A DNA stretch of 64,000 bases from NCBI GenBank assembly GCA_029721435.1, contig CM056583.1:90034620-90098619 (forward strand). The letters run 5' to 3'. The position numbers were made by a program, and so were the translations under genes. Source of the stretch: Gymnothorax reevesii. Lineage: Eukaryota > Chordata > Actinopteri > Anguilliformes > Muraenidae. Of this stretch, positions 12,154 through 24,600 are shown piece after piece. Under the pieces are notes generated by a model. It was not told the origin of the DNA. It was given only the letters and a program-made list of their open reading frames with translations, and made no database searches. The number at the start of each line of letters is the position of its first letter. The stretch's first letter is position 1.

Positions 12154-13184
12154 TCACTCCTACAATGCCTCACTCTGCCTAGGTGTAGAATTGGGCACTG
12201 GCAAATTGTCAGGGAAACCTAAGAGCTGGGGGGTGACCTGCGATGTACTAGTTATCCCATTCAGTGGGAGTAGCAATAGTCGCTTCATGCGACTGAAAGC
12301 AGAGTTAACCACTGGCCTGATGAGCCAATAGGCTCAGAACAGACTTGCTGATAATTATACACATACACTCACCTAGGACTATATGCGGAAGGCCTGTACA
12401 CCTGCTTCTTCAGTGTCCAATCAGCCAATCCTGTGGCTGCAGTGCAATGACTGCTGGTCAGTGGTCTCAGTCAGTACCCACGTCAAACTTCAGAATGGGT
12501 AAAAATGTGATCTCAATGGCTTTAACCATTGTGCGGATGTTGGTTGGTTTGAGCAATTCTGAAACTGTATCTCTGAAAATGCTGATCTCCAAGGATTTAC
12601 ACACTGAACAGTCTGAAGAGTTTACACTGAGTTTACACCCACAACAGCTGAGCAGGAAAGCGTAGAAAGCTTTCCTTAGCATTGTCTCATTTTTTTAAAT
12701 TTATGGCTTAGTTGCCTCAATGCTGTGCCATGTCAAATTGGCTTATGGGGAGTTGAATTTCCTGAAGGCTGCTGGGACACCCTTATGATGTAAAAAGCTC
12801 TTATGTTTTTCCCCTCATTTCCTGCATGTCACATGGGTGGCATTCATGCATGTAATGTACATGCAGTGTGTAAGTTTGCCTTGGACTCTGGACTGTCTTT
12901 CACTCAACAAGTTAGTGGCTGAATATGAATGTTATCTCACATGCAGGTTCACAAACAAAACTGGTTGCGCATGAGAAGAATAATGTCCTTTAGAATCTCA
13001 GAAAAGTACACTTAAATTGCTCCTGGGGCAAATACCCAAGTATACCCTGAAAGTACAGTAATTTTCTACTTCGGGAACTGATAATTATACAGGGGCAAAT
13101 CTGCAATTCAATTATGCATTAATTGCTCAGGGTTCTACATTTAATTATTTATGAAACATTATGCAATATTAAAACGGGTGTGTA

Positions 13185-13234
<50 letters not shown>

Positions 13235-13883
13235 AATATATGATATACTGATATATGTTTGAGACACTATATAGGCTGTTTAAGAAGTGAACCCTCATTA
13301 CTGATTAGCTAATCTCGAAAGTGTTATCTTTAACAGGAATGGACAGCCTATGTGATGAACACGGCTTGCCTTCAGAGACATGCCACCATGGAAACCTTGC
13401 GGCTTCAATAGTTTAGTTTAGTGTTTAAAAGAAAATTTACAACCAAGGCTCGCTTACAACACGTACTATATCGAAATTCTAAATAGGAAGATCGTGGAAA
13501 AGCCGCGTGGGGTAATAATCCATTCAAAACAAGAGGACATCGAACCACATTTTACCGGTTTCAAGGTAATTTGCTTCAGCTGTAACATGTTCTAACCACA
13601 TCACCATTCAGGATAGTTTTATAGCCTTTATGGTTTCGGTGCAGCTCATACGGCTGCTTCTCCGCTGCGCTGAGACAGATGGAGCGTTTTCGATTAAGAA
13701 CTCGGAGGACGCGCTTGACGAAGAAATGTAATCTGACTATAAATGGAGACGGTTCATCTGTCTACCCGACTGTCCTTCGATTTTCTCCTAAATCGCACTT
13801 CCAAGCGACTTCAAACTTGGATTGGTGTTTTTCTAAGGATACTTTGGAAGTGCGGTAGGCACAATTCAGGGATGTAACATCCA
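12154..13883. other. No gene recognised; microsatellite at 13176-13233
   Basis: I see no conserved coding sequence. A (GT)n(AT)n microsatellite lies at ~13176-13233. The 13.3-13.9 kb part is less AT-rich but shows no identifiable exon. Confidence 0.45.
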
Positions 13884-14561
13884 ATTTACACCAGGCGCGG
13901 CTGAGCATCATTACGGCTCTGCCCGGCACTCGGAGAAATACGCAGCCATTCTTGTCAATGCTCGTGTTTACACCAGATGCGCCGCGACGCGCTTCAGCAG
14001 CGTCCCAGAAGCGGATCGGCGCTCCGCTCCGCAGAGAAGACGCAACAAGTCTGTTTCTGCCGCTGGCGGGCCGCAGTCGCGCTGATCTGAATACAGCAGG
14101 GATACGTTTCCCATAGTTCGACCAGATACATTTGGTGGATCCAGATACGTTAGTAGCTATTTGTGCTCATGGGAACGGCATAACAGATCGTGTCCTAACC
14201 TGCCACCAATCTTTGACATAAAAGTCGTTTATTACTTGTTTTTCAAAGTTGTGATTTTGTTTCAACTAAAACACGGGCACGTTTTTTTATCTAAGGTATT
14301 CACGGCTGGACTTTAGTGGGTTCTACAGCACAACAAAGACGGAAATGACATTAAATGCAATTAAAGCAGAAAAATAAGGAAGCATTTAATGTCGTTGCGC
14401 AAATATGCCGGTAAAAATGACGAAATCTGAGCAAGTCGATGTAATCAGCGGCAGGACGCTGCGCTGACGTTCCGCGGTGCGGTTGTGAGACGCCTGTTAA
14501 TTGATGTCGCGAGCATGACGGAACATAACCGCGGCGCAGCGCAGGCGCGCCTGGTGTAAAT
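13884..14561. mobile_element. CpG-rich element with 16-bp perfect TIRs
   Basis: It starts ATTTACACCAGGCGCG and ends with the exact complement CGCGCCTGGTGTAAAT. The interior is CpG-rich and has no long conserved ORF. Superfamily not determined. Confidence 0.6.
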
Positions 14562-14869
14562 CCCGGGTTAAGCAGCCTTGGTCCCCCCGCGTTGTGGAAT
14601 GGCCCACCCACCCATGAAAATATTTTTGATTTATTAATGAACGAGATATACCCTGGCTGAACGCGCAATGTTTTTTTTTTTTTTTTTTTATTGTTTTTCT
14701 AATTTAACCCCTAAAAGTGCAATCGGAGAAATACAAGTGAGAAAATCGGTGCCATGTCACCGGTAGATAACTGCCAAAATGTATTTGTACTTGTAGGAAA
14801 TGGTTCACGTCCTATACTTGTAATCGGTACGTTTAGTATTAGTAAAACTGAAAACATTCATTTGTTGAC

Positions 14870-15035
14870 GGTGTTTTGTATTTGCAAACTACACTGTAGG
14901 CTATTTGTTTGCAAATCGTTTTTTATATTTGCAAACCACACTTTGTTTGCACGAGAGTCATTTTTATATTTGCAAATCACAGTGTATTTGTTTGTGAATC
15001 GTTGTGCATTTGTAAAACATGTTCGGTTTGTATAT
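14870..15035. repeat. Short tandem repeat of TTTGCAAAC-type units
   Basis: About three to four degenerate ~36-bp units containing TATTTGCAAACCACACT / TATTTGCAAATCACAGT. Confidence 0.5.
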
Positions 15036-15259
15036 TAGGTTTTGGCAGTAATTTAACTCCATAAGGCAGCTTCCAAGCCATAAAAGAAGCCGCACAAAAC
15101 ATCCCTTTAATTTAATAATTAGTCTAGACATGTTTTGATCTTCATGTGTCCTGTCACACGATCAGTGTACACTTGCCGTGTGCTCCTGCAATGCTTTTTT
15201 TCTGTAGGATGGTGAAGGCATGACCTGTCTTTGTTTTAAATTAGCTTAACCTGATATTC

Positions 15260-16275
15260 TTATGCATGGCTGACTCTTGCACGATTCTGTGGCACGCATT
15301 GGCACGACTCGAGTCCTGCCAGTGCGCAAACTAGTCGTAAACTGGCGTGAAGTGTCCGTAAACCCGTCGTGACTGCGTTCCATGTCGGGACAAGAATTTT
15401 GAAATGTTCAAAATTTTGGTCACGGCAAAATTTCACGACCGGGTCGTGAACTATGTGCAAATTATTCGTGAACTCCTCGTGAACTCGTCAAGACGATGCG
15501 GGAGGATTCGTGCTAGTGCGTGGCAGTGCGCGCCATGCCACGACTGTCACGAACAGCTCACGTCGAGTTCACGACATGTTCACGAATTGGTTCGCGTCGC
15601 AGCGTGGCCGTGCCTTCCCACTGACACGGTCACGTGTACTTCACACATTGATGGCACGAGCAGTACACGACTAGTTTACGCACTTCACGAACAGTTTGCG
15701 CATGGCACAAGCAGTTCACGACGAGTTCACAAGCAGTTCACAACTACTGCGCGACGGTGGCGCTCGCGTCGGTGCGGGGGTATATATAGGGCTTCCTGGA
15801 CACTGCTCGCCATTCCAGAGATCACCAGCGAAGAGACAACTTATATCACAGGGACAACATGCCAGGTATAGGCATCTTCTCTTCTCTGCAATGATTGTGT
15901 CTCTGGAATTCAGCATGTTGTCTCTTCCTCAGCCAATCCAAAAATGACCAGGGGTTTGGGAGGCCCCCTTTTTATACGGCGTGCCCAAGTCGGCACGACA
16001 CCGTCCACATTGCGCAAACTCATCGTGCCAATGCGGGAAGTGCGTAAACTATGCGCAAACTATGCACAACCTATGCGTGAACTCGTCGTGCCAGTTCGTG
16101 TCAATGTGGACACTGATGGACACGCATTTGTGAACTATTCGAGAACTCGTCGTGAACTATAGGTGAACTAGTCGTGAACAGTGCGGGAGCCTCCCAGTTC
16201 ATGCCCCAAAATGGCACGACTTGCCACGACAAAATCGTGGCCAAAAGTTGTGCATGTGTCAGCCTTGCATGACCC
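15260..16275. mobile_element. Large foldback element made of CGTGAAC-type subrepeats
   Basis: Outer ends TTATGCATGGCTGACTCTTG and the complement of CAGCCTTGCATGACCC form imperfect TIRs. Both arms consist of dozens of variants of CGTGAACTCGTCG in inverted orientation. Near the centre there is a TATA box (GGTATATATAGGG at ~15779) followed by non-repetitive sequence. No known transposase domain is visible. Confidence 0.55.
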
Positions 16276-17854
16276 TAACTACAACCAATGTCACTGCTCA
16301 TGCCTAAGCCTTACAAGTCCAATAAATGAAGGCAACAAATACCAGACAGAGGCGGAGTCAGATGGGTTTTGACTGCCATTGTTGGACAAAAAATTGGCAA
16401 ATGTGCCACCTAGACAGGGGCATGTTCAAGGTCGAGGAGTCAAGTGAGAGCTCGTGAGTTCTTGCCTCATGAGTGATTAAACTACATTTGGTCTTGTGAG
16501 GACAAGTGAGAACATCTGCGAAGAGTCTTGCCTTGCTTTTCAAGATGGCCTCCTTTATTGTCAGTGCTTGTTCAATGGAATTTACAGACCTTAGTTGGCA
16601 GCCATGTTGGAAAACACGCTAGAACTCACAAGTCGTTCAAAACTTCAGAGTCTTCCCTCACGAGACCTAGGCGTGAGACTCTTCGATCTTGAACATGCTC
16701 CAGGTGTTCACGAGTTTTCACTAGGGTAGGCAACTATTGCAAGCCAAGCAGTTGAAAATCCATGATTCCTGCAGGAACAGCTCACTCCCCAAATCAAGGT
16801 TTCATGTTTTGCCTCTTACCTGTTGTGACATTTTTCCATCGAGATGTTGTGTGATTGGCTGAGTTTTGGTTTTAGCAGCAGGAGAGGTCTGCCTTCCCTT
16901 CAGGATAATGTCACTAGATGGCTCTTGGCTGGTGGTGTCCTGGCGTTTGATGGAAGAGCTGTTACTCTCCACCAAATGTCACATATACCATTCCCAAGGC
17001 ACATTTCTTGCCCTCTGTGCAGCTTGACTCGGCCTCCATCAATGACAGACTTGGTGAATATTTTAAGTGGAGCAGAGCAGGCTGCCTGTGGAATGCGTCT
17101 GAAACACACTGCGTCACATCTGGTGGAATCACAAGCAGTGTGTAGCGTGGCCACGATCAGATTCAGTCCAGTGGAAACAAGCCTTTCAGAGATATCGTTT
17201 CTTCATTGACACACTGGCCTTATGCTTTCGTATTGTCTCTCCGCATGCTGTGCTGACTGATGTTGCCTGATGAAACAGTCCAGTGACGAGGTACTGATTT
17301 TAGAGTGACTAGATTGCAAACTAGGAAGGGACCACCTAAAGTTTGCTTTTACAACACAATTTGAAGTGACATTTTTTGCATTATTTAAAATTAAATTCCT
17401 ACAGTTCCTTTTAGAGTTTGCTCCTAAAGCCATGAACTACTCAGTTACACTCCCTTGCCTCCATCAATACAGTGAAGTTGAAGTGGGCAGATAAAATGTG
17501 TCCTCCAACGTCTTTTTGCTGTCTTGGGTATCTCTGCGTACATCACGTCCCGCAAATGTACTTCTTACTGGGTTAATTTTATAAAGCTATAATCACGCCC
17601 CAGAAAAAAAGATGCAGTTTGAGTGGGACTAATGTTCTTTGATTCAGTCCAACCGCTGAATGGACTGTCCAAAACCTCTGGAATCCAATCTCAGCAGTCA
17701 AATATTGTTTTCCTTTTTCTGCAAGAATAATGTTATGGGTTTGCAGGCTGCTGATAAACAATTCATATTTGTGCTCCATGAGCCGACTGGTGAGCACGAC
17801 AAGCTCTAAAACAGACTGTCCAAACAGACTTTAAAAAAAGTTCTTTCCTTACAC
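16276..17854. other. No gene recognised
   Basis: Mixed sequence with short frames on both strands (for example 16844-17209) and no motif I recognise. Confidence 0.45.
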
Positions 17855-18059
17855 CAGGAGTGTCCAATCTTATCCGGACAGGGCCAGTGCGGGTGCAGGT
17901 ATATATTACAACCCCGGGCTACACTAGCTGATTCAACTTATTAAGTGATCAGGGGCTCAAACTTAGACCTTGATCATTTTGGAGCAGGCGTATAAGGGCT
18001 GAGCTGTCACAAAAACAACTGCCACATTGGCCCTTTATGGATAAGATTAGACACCCCTG
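17855..18059. mobile_element. hAT-type MITE, 205 bp
   Basis: Ends CAGGAGTGTCCAATCTTATC and complement-like GATAAGATTAGACACCCCTG, flanked by 8-bp repeats CCTTACAC / CCTGACAT (6 of 8 identical). Confidence 0.7.
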
Positions 18060-18355
18060 CCTGACATTCTCTCTGAAAGCGCCCTGTTTCACTAAGCAGG
18101 ATTACCGAGTTTACTGGATTGGTATGTAATTCCCAGAACACTCACAAAAGTGGAACATGGACTCGGAACGGTTATTCCGCTAACTCAGTGATCCAGGACT
18201 ATAAAATACCAGTCAGGTTCCCAAGGTCTGATTTTCTGGCTGGTTATAAAGACAGACAGCAGCAGACCCCTGAGTCTCTGTAGAATTGATGCTGCCCCAC
18301 CTGCTCTGCATCGTGTCTGAATTTGGAGTGATAGTGACATGAGTTTAAGGAGTTT

Positions 18356-18641
18356 AAGCTAGTATCTCACTGAGCAGCGAATGCTTACGTATGTAGCGAA
18401 TATTGAGTTTTGTCAGAGTTTGTAAAAGGGTGCAAAGCAGTTCGCGAAAGGTTTTTAGGATCGCAAAACGTTTTTCTTGTCACAAAGAAATTTTGAGCAT
18501 GTTCAAAATTTCTTTGCAAATTTATTTTCTCAGAAACAGTTGTAGGTCTATCCTGATTTTCGCCAACTTTCGTCAAAAAAGTTGGCAAATCCAAAATTAG
18601 CTACATTTGTAAGCATTCACCACTCAGTGAGATACTACCCT
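18356..18641. mobile_element. Short palindromic element adjoining ddhd2 exon 1
   Basis: Ends AAGCTAGTATCTCACTGAG and CTCAGTGAGATACTACCCTT; related to 8049-8607 in ends and interior. It stops ~20 bp before the candidate ATG at 18660 and ~55 bp before the possible splice acceptor. Confidence 0.65.
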
Positions 18642-18659
18642 TAGAGTCTGCTGGTTGCA

Positions 18660-21600
18660 ATGGGCGAGGCTTATCCAGATGTCTGGTTTCCTTCAGGTCA
18701 CATGACGGACCCAACTCCACCCTTCTGCCAGTCGGTGCGACCCCATTGGTTCTACCGCAGGCAGGATGGGACCAATGATGTTTGGCTGCCCTTCAGCTCT
18801 CAGGATTCTCAAAGGCTAGAGGAAGCTGAACAGGCCAGGAAGAGCTCATCCGGCATGGGGATACCAAGCAAGAACTGTACAGTGTCCGAGTCCTGCTCCG
18901 GAGGTCTGTGGAAGCTTCTGGCTTCAGCGCTTCAGTGTTTCTGATTCACATTAGTCACTGATTAGCTGATTACAGTTAACTGTTAGTTAACTGTACTGTT
19001 GGTTAACTCATTACAGCAGTTTTGATTGCTGATTCAATGTTTAAATTGAAATTGGGTTGTGACTGAAACCCACGAGAGGTAAAATCAGGTGTCTTAACTG
19101 GGTTAAAATGGAAACCCACATTGTTGCACCCACAGTAGGTTCTTTTGGATAGGATTGGAGACCCCTCGGTAAAAAAACATGGGATTACTTTTGAAAATTT
19201 GCGCGCAGTTAAAGCCTGAACATACACTGCAAAAGTTGTCTGTCTCAACAAGTAATTTAGTCTGAATATAAGTCCTGACTGTCTAGTTCACCTCCGCCAA
19301 GGAGGTGTATGTTTTTGCCTGTGTTTATCTGTTTGTCTGTCGGTTTGCCTGTTAGTAGGATATCTCAAAAACAGCCAAATAGATTTTTACCAAACGTTGC
19401 AGGATGTTAGAGTAGCACAAAAGGAACAAGTGATTAAATTTTGGCATATCTAGGCCAAAGTACAGCTGAGATGTAGGCCAAAGTTCAAATCCAGCTATGC
19501 TGGCAGAGATTTGAAGTCTTTCCAATGGGCCAGGTTTCCAATCGGCATGCTTTTGGGTTTTTTGCTGGCACCTGCTGGTGGAATGCAACAACACCCTACA
19601 TCAGCCAACAAAGATAACTAACGCACATAATTGCCTTGGTGTGGCTGAGGTGCTGGGCTCTCTGAGTGCTCGTTTTTCACTCTAAAGTGGAAAATTTCCT
19701 GCGCCGTTTGGGATTGACAATTCAAATTGAATTATAGAACAGGTTTTGCGGGGCGGACACGAAAACGAAAAAGCGATGTCCTCTTTGTTTTCTTTTTAGT
19801 TGTGTCATGAAATGTTCAACCTAAAGAAGACATTGAAAATTCGGTTTGGACGATATAGTATTAATTTTATTTATGAGTCAAATAATGCAGCCATAACCTT
19901 GAAATGAAAAAGCTCTTTAGCTAATGCATTTTAATTTTCAAATTTGACATTTCAAATTGAATTTTGGTAGCTATTTGCTGGGGCATCTTTTGAAAATTAA
20001 ATCTTAAATGTCCTTTTCTTTTTAATTTTAATTAAGTCACAGAATGAGCAGTCTTGAAGAAGAAAATGAAATGTAGTTTGGATGATTAATTATTCATTTT
20101 ATTTATGAGTCAAAAAATGCAGTTATATCCTGAAAATGAAAAAGCATTTCTGTTAATCCATTTTGATTTGCATTATGAGACAGATTTGCTTCCATAGGCA
20201 TTGGCAAGTTTTGTCTAATTGAGAAAAAAGGTAATAAAACTAAGTGTTTTAAGTCTTAATACAAGGATAAAGTACTAGGTAAGGTGGACTTATTATTCCG
20301 TTTTTGCAGTATATAATTGGGTGCTTGCATAGCTGAAAGTTGTTTATAGCAATGTAAGAAAATTCTTTAGTGTCCATAAAATAAGTTTTTGAAGCTTCTT
20401 GCAAAAAAAAAAATCATTACTGCTGGTTTCCAGTCTCTCATTTTCTCTGATTACTAAATAAGTGCTGCATCAAGTGAACAGTGGGTTAGTAATTGAGGCT
20501 CTGCCAACTACAAACCCTAATTCCAATGAAGCTGGGACATTCTGCAAAAAAAAGTGAATAAAAACAGAATTCAATGATTTGCAAATCTCATAAACATATT
20601 TTATTCACAATAGAACGTAGACAACATATCTGATGTCGAAAAAGAGACATTTTACCATTTAATGAAAAATATATTTTTATATTTTTTTTATATTTTATAT
20701 TTTTTTATATTTCATTGTGAATTTGATGGCAGCAACACATCTCAAAAAAGTTGGGACAGGAGCAACAAAAGGCTGGAAAAGTAAAAGGTACTAAAAAAAA
20801 TAGAATTTTACAACTAATTACGGTAATTGTCAACAGGTCAGTAACATGACTGGGTATAAACTCTGCCTGAGTTGAGACAGAGGAAGACGTGTGGGACTGA
20901 AGCTGAAGATTTACTCTTGTGTAAATGGGGTTTTCTGAAAATAATTTGTGTGTTAAGACTCAAACATAATAGAGATGAGACGATTTGCTCCCGAGGTATG
21001 ACCTTTGTCGCAGCAGGGACAGGGAGAATCTTCCCCCGTGTTCTTTCCCCTTTTTCCCCCTGTAACAACTCGGTGAGCAAACAGCCAAATTAAGTCACTA
21101 ATCTGGTTAAACAAAGGCGATTGGGGTTTTTTGGGTTTTTTTGGGGGGGGGGGTTTCACTCTCCCGGGAGCAAAGTAAGGTAAAGTAAAACAAATTTAAA
21201 TGCTAAATTTAGAGATTAAATAAACGCTAAATAACTGACTAACTAAGTGAATTGTGCAATATACAAATTAAAACAGTTGTTTTCAAGGACTGAGGTACTG
21301 TCGCCTGGTTTGTCTGTAGCTGATTTAGCTAACAAACTCCAGCAAGCTCTCAACGCCAAGAATATTTTCGAATTACCTAGATATCTATCTATAGCCCGGC
21401 TTGGTTTCATACTGGATGGCTTGCCTTTCATACAGTCTTCTAGCCAATAAATATTGACATTCACTGGGGTTTTTAGTCCCCTTCGTTCTCTATCCTGACT
21501 GCATTACTGCATAAACGCATTGCCAAGCTTGAATATTAACGCAAACCGGGGTTTTCGTCTTCGCATTTTATTATTACCGAAGGGCACTTCTGATTAAACA

Positions 21601-24600
21601 CATTGTAAATACCATATCTTTGTATTTTCTTCCGGTTGCTGTGCCTTGATCAGCTGATCAAAGTTTAACTGCTTGTTTTAGTGCTTAGGACAGCTTGTTG
21701 GGCGGGGGGGTACCGTGTTCAATTCGCTCACATAGTAAACGACTTGTTTATTCGGCCTGTTGTAATTAAAGGGAATCGGGGCTTTAATCTTTTCTCGGTT
21801 ACCCTTGGTTGTATTTGCGGCTAGCAAGCTAGATAAGTCCTGTTTGCATTTTTGCCTGGGGATCTGAGATTTAGTTTTTAGTTAGTAGGGCAGCAGTCAC
21901 TTGACTCGTCCGTTCGGTTAGGTTGGAATTTAAAAGGTAAGTTTGACCGGAGTGCTCCGCCTCCTCCCTCCTCCAGTTTCTCCTGGGCGTTGTAGCCAAT
22001 CTGTTTTATCTGGGTTCTCAGCTAAGCCCTGTGATATTTTTAGGTTAGTATATTAATAGTACTGGGACTAGATCACTCAATTCGGCTTATTAGGAGTGCT
22101 TATTACGAATAGAGTTTGGCTCAATTTGGTATTTCATTTCTGTTATCTGAAACTAAGCCCCTGTTAAAAGAGGCTTATAATCCATTTACATAGTTTCCAC
22201 GGGGTTTCTATTGTGACTGCTGCTTAGGGCTTCTCAGGTTAATAAATAAATTAATGAATTGTGGTTCCTCAGCTTCTGTCTCGGCATTAGTCATTTTCTT
22301 TTATCTAGGGTGAGCGAGGTCATTAGGTTGGGGTTTCAAAATGTGGCCAAAACTATGTGATGGTTGCAGGATGATCGCACTTTTGGAAAGAGTTTTCCAG
22401 GGTGGGTTTGTCTGCCACGGGTGCCAGCTAATTGAGCATCTGGAGACCAAGATCCTTAATCCTCAGGGCCAGTTGGCGGCACGACATAGTTCCTCTAGGA
22501 ACTCTACTGATTGCAAACTAAGTAGTGTGTCGTTTAGAGAAATATATGCCCTGGCAGGGTGGCACAGAGATCCCAGAGCAGGCAGGGAGAGAAAGTTGGG
22601 TGACTGTAGGTCGACAGCGCAGGAAAGGGTGTGCACGCCGTACAGCGACAGCTCCTCCAGTGGTTGAGGTGTCCAACTGAATCTGGCCCTTGCAGGAACT
22701 CAAATTGGCCCCTGACCCTGAGAGTGAGGGGACTGATGAGCAGCAGGGCACCCTGTTGGCCTCTACCCCTCAGAAAAGAGAGTTAGTGATAGTGGGGGAC
22801 TCAATACTTAGAGGAATAGATAGCTTAGTCTGTTCACGCGACAAGGACTCTCATACGGTGTTTTGCCTGCCTGGTGCGTGTGGAGAATCTCCTGGCCAGA
22901 GTGGGGAGGGATTCAGTTGTCATGGTCCATGTTGGGACAAATGACATAGGTAAGGGTAGGTCTGAGGTTCTGCAAGGCAAATTTGTGGAATTACCTGAGA
23001 AGCTTAGAAGCAGATCCTCAACGTTAGTGTTCTCCGGGATTCTACCGGTACCATGTGCAAGCAGAGGAAAGCAGAATTTTATCTGGAGGTTTAACACGTG
23101 GCTACGAACCTGGTGTAGGAAAGAGGGGTACAGGTTTATGGGGCACTGGAACTTTTTCTGGGACAGGGGTGACCTGTTCAAGCCTGATGGGCTGCACCTG
23201 AACCGGAGGGGTACCTTTGCACTGGGCCAGTGTATGTTGAGGGTAGCACAGGATTATTTAAATTAGGGACTTGGGGGGCAGGGAGGTTAGTGAGTGTTAC
23301 ACATAGGGAAATGCAGACTGCCCCAATGGAAGCTGACGGCGTTACATGCACTATTGATGATGTACTTTTAAAGCAGCAAAGCGTAATGGGGGGCTTGAAA
23401 CAGCGGCCGCATGGGAAATCAAGAGGGAAGGGCATTAGTAATAACCTGAAATGTTTTTATTTAAATGCAATAAGCATAAAAAATTAATTTACAGAGCTTG
23501 AGGCTGTTATGATTAATGAGAGCTATGACATAGTTGGGATTACAGAGGCCTGGCTTAGTGAAGAGGATGGAGATGAATATAATATAGAAGGTTATAAGCT
23601 CTTCAGGAAGGATAGATGTAATAGGCGAGGAGGGGGTGTTGCAATCTATTTGAACGAAAACATTAATGTACAGGAAATTCCTGAAATTGAACATTCCTTG
23701 CCCTGTGAAGATATCTGGGTCAGGCTCATTGGCAAACACGAGACAGGTTTAAACATAGGAGTATGATATCGACCACCAGCTTTGCTGTTAATTTTGATGT
23801 TTCATGGGAAGTTAAAAAGATGTATTCAAAAACAAAAATTTTCAATTTTAGTCGCGCAAACTTTGACAGGATGTGCTCATATCAAAGTGAAATAAAATGG
23901 GAGACACTCCTGGACTGTGAGTCTCTAAATGAGATGTGGGAAAGATTTAAGGGGGTTTTACTTGATTCACAATGCAAATTCATTCCAAAGGTGTCCAACA
24001 GTAAGCTGAAAAAGCAGAATCCTCAGTGGGTGAGCAAAAGCATTTGTAGGATTTTGAGGGAAAAGAGGAATCTTTATAAGACGTACATGAAGGATAACAA
24101 TGAAAACACAAAGGCTGAATACTGTAAAATGCGGGCTGTGGTCAAAAAAGAGCTGAGGAATGCCAGAAGACTGTATGAAAGACAAATTGCAGAGGGGGCA
24201 AAAACTAATCCTAAGCGCTTCTTTCAGTACTGTAGAAGAAAAAGGAAAGTTAAAGAGCAGGTTAAGTGCATAAAGAATAAAAACGAATCGCTGCTATATG
24301 ATACCAAGGATATTGTGAATGCCTTAAACAGTTACTTCCATTATGAATAAAATGTGGGCTTGTGAGATTAGCAAATCATTGCATTCTGTTTTTTTACACA
24401 TTTTACACAACGTCCCATCTTCATTGGAATTTGTGTTTGTAAATAATGGCAGCTGAAACCAGAGTGACTCCTCTTGTGATGTTGCAAGGGTCCCAGAATC
24501 AAAACATATGATTGAGCACATGATCTCATAAGAAGTCCAACACTAACCTTGAAATAGCCTGGTTAAGTCATACATCCTTATGTGCAGGAGGGGCCAAATT

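Larger units (their letters stand above)
20511..24439 (+). mobile_element. Tc1-like element remnant split by a LINE insertion
   Basis: Left end CAAACCCTAATTCCAATGAA after TA (20509-20510). Right end TTCATTGGAATTTGTGTTTG before TA (24440-24441). The outer parts (20511-~20860 and ~24343-24439) belong to the family of 1-792 and 45782-47315; the middle is LINE sequence. Confidence 0.7.
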
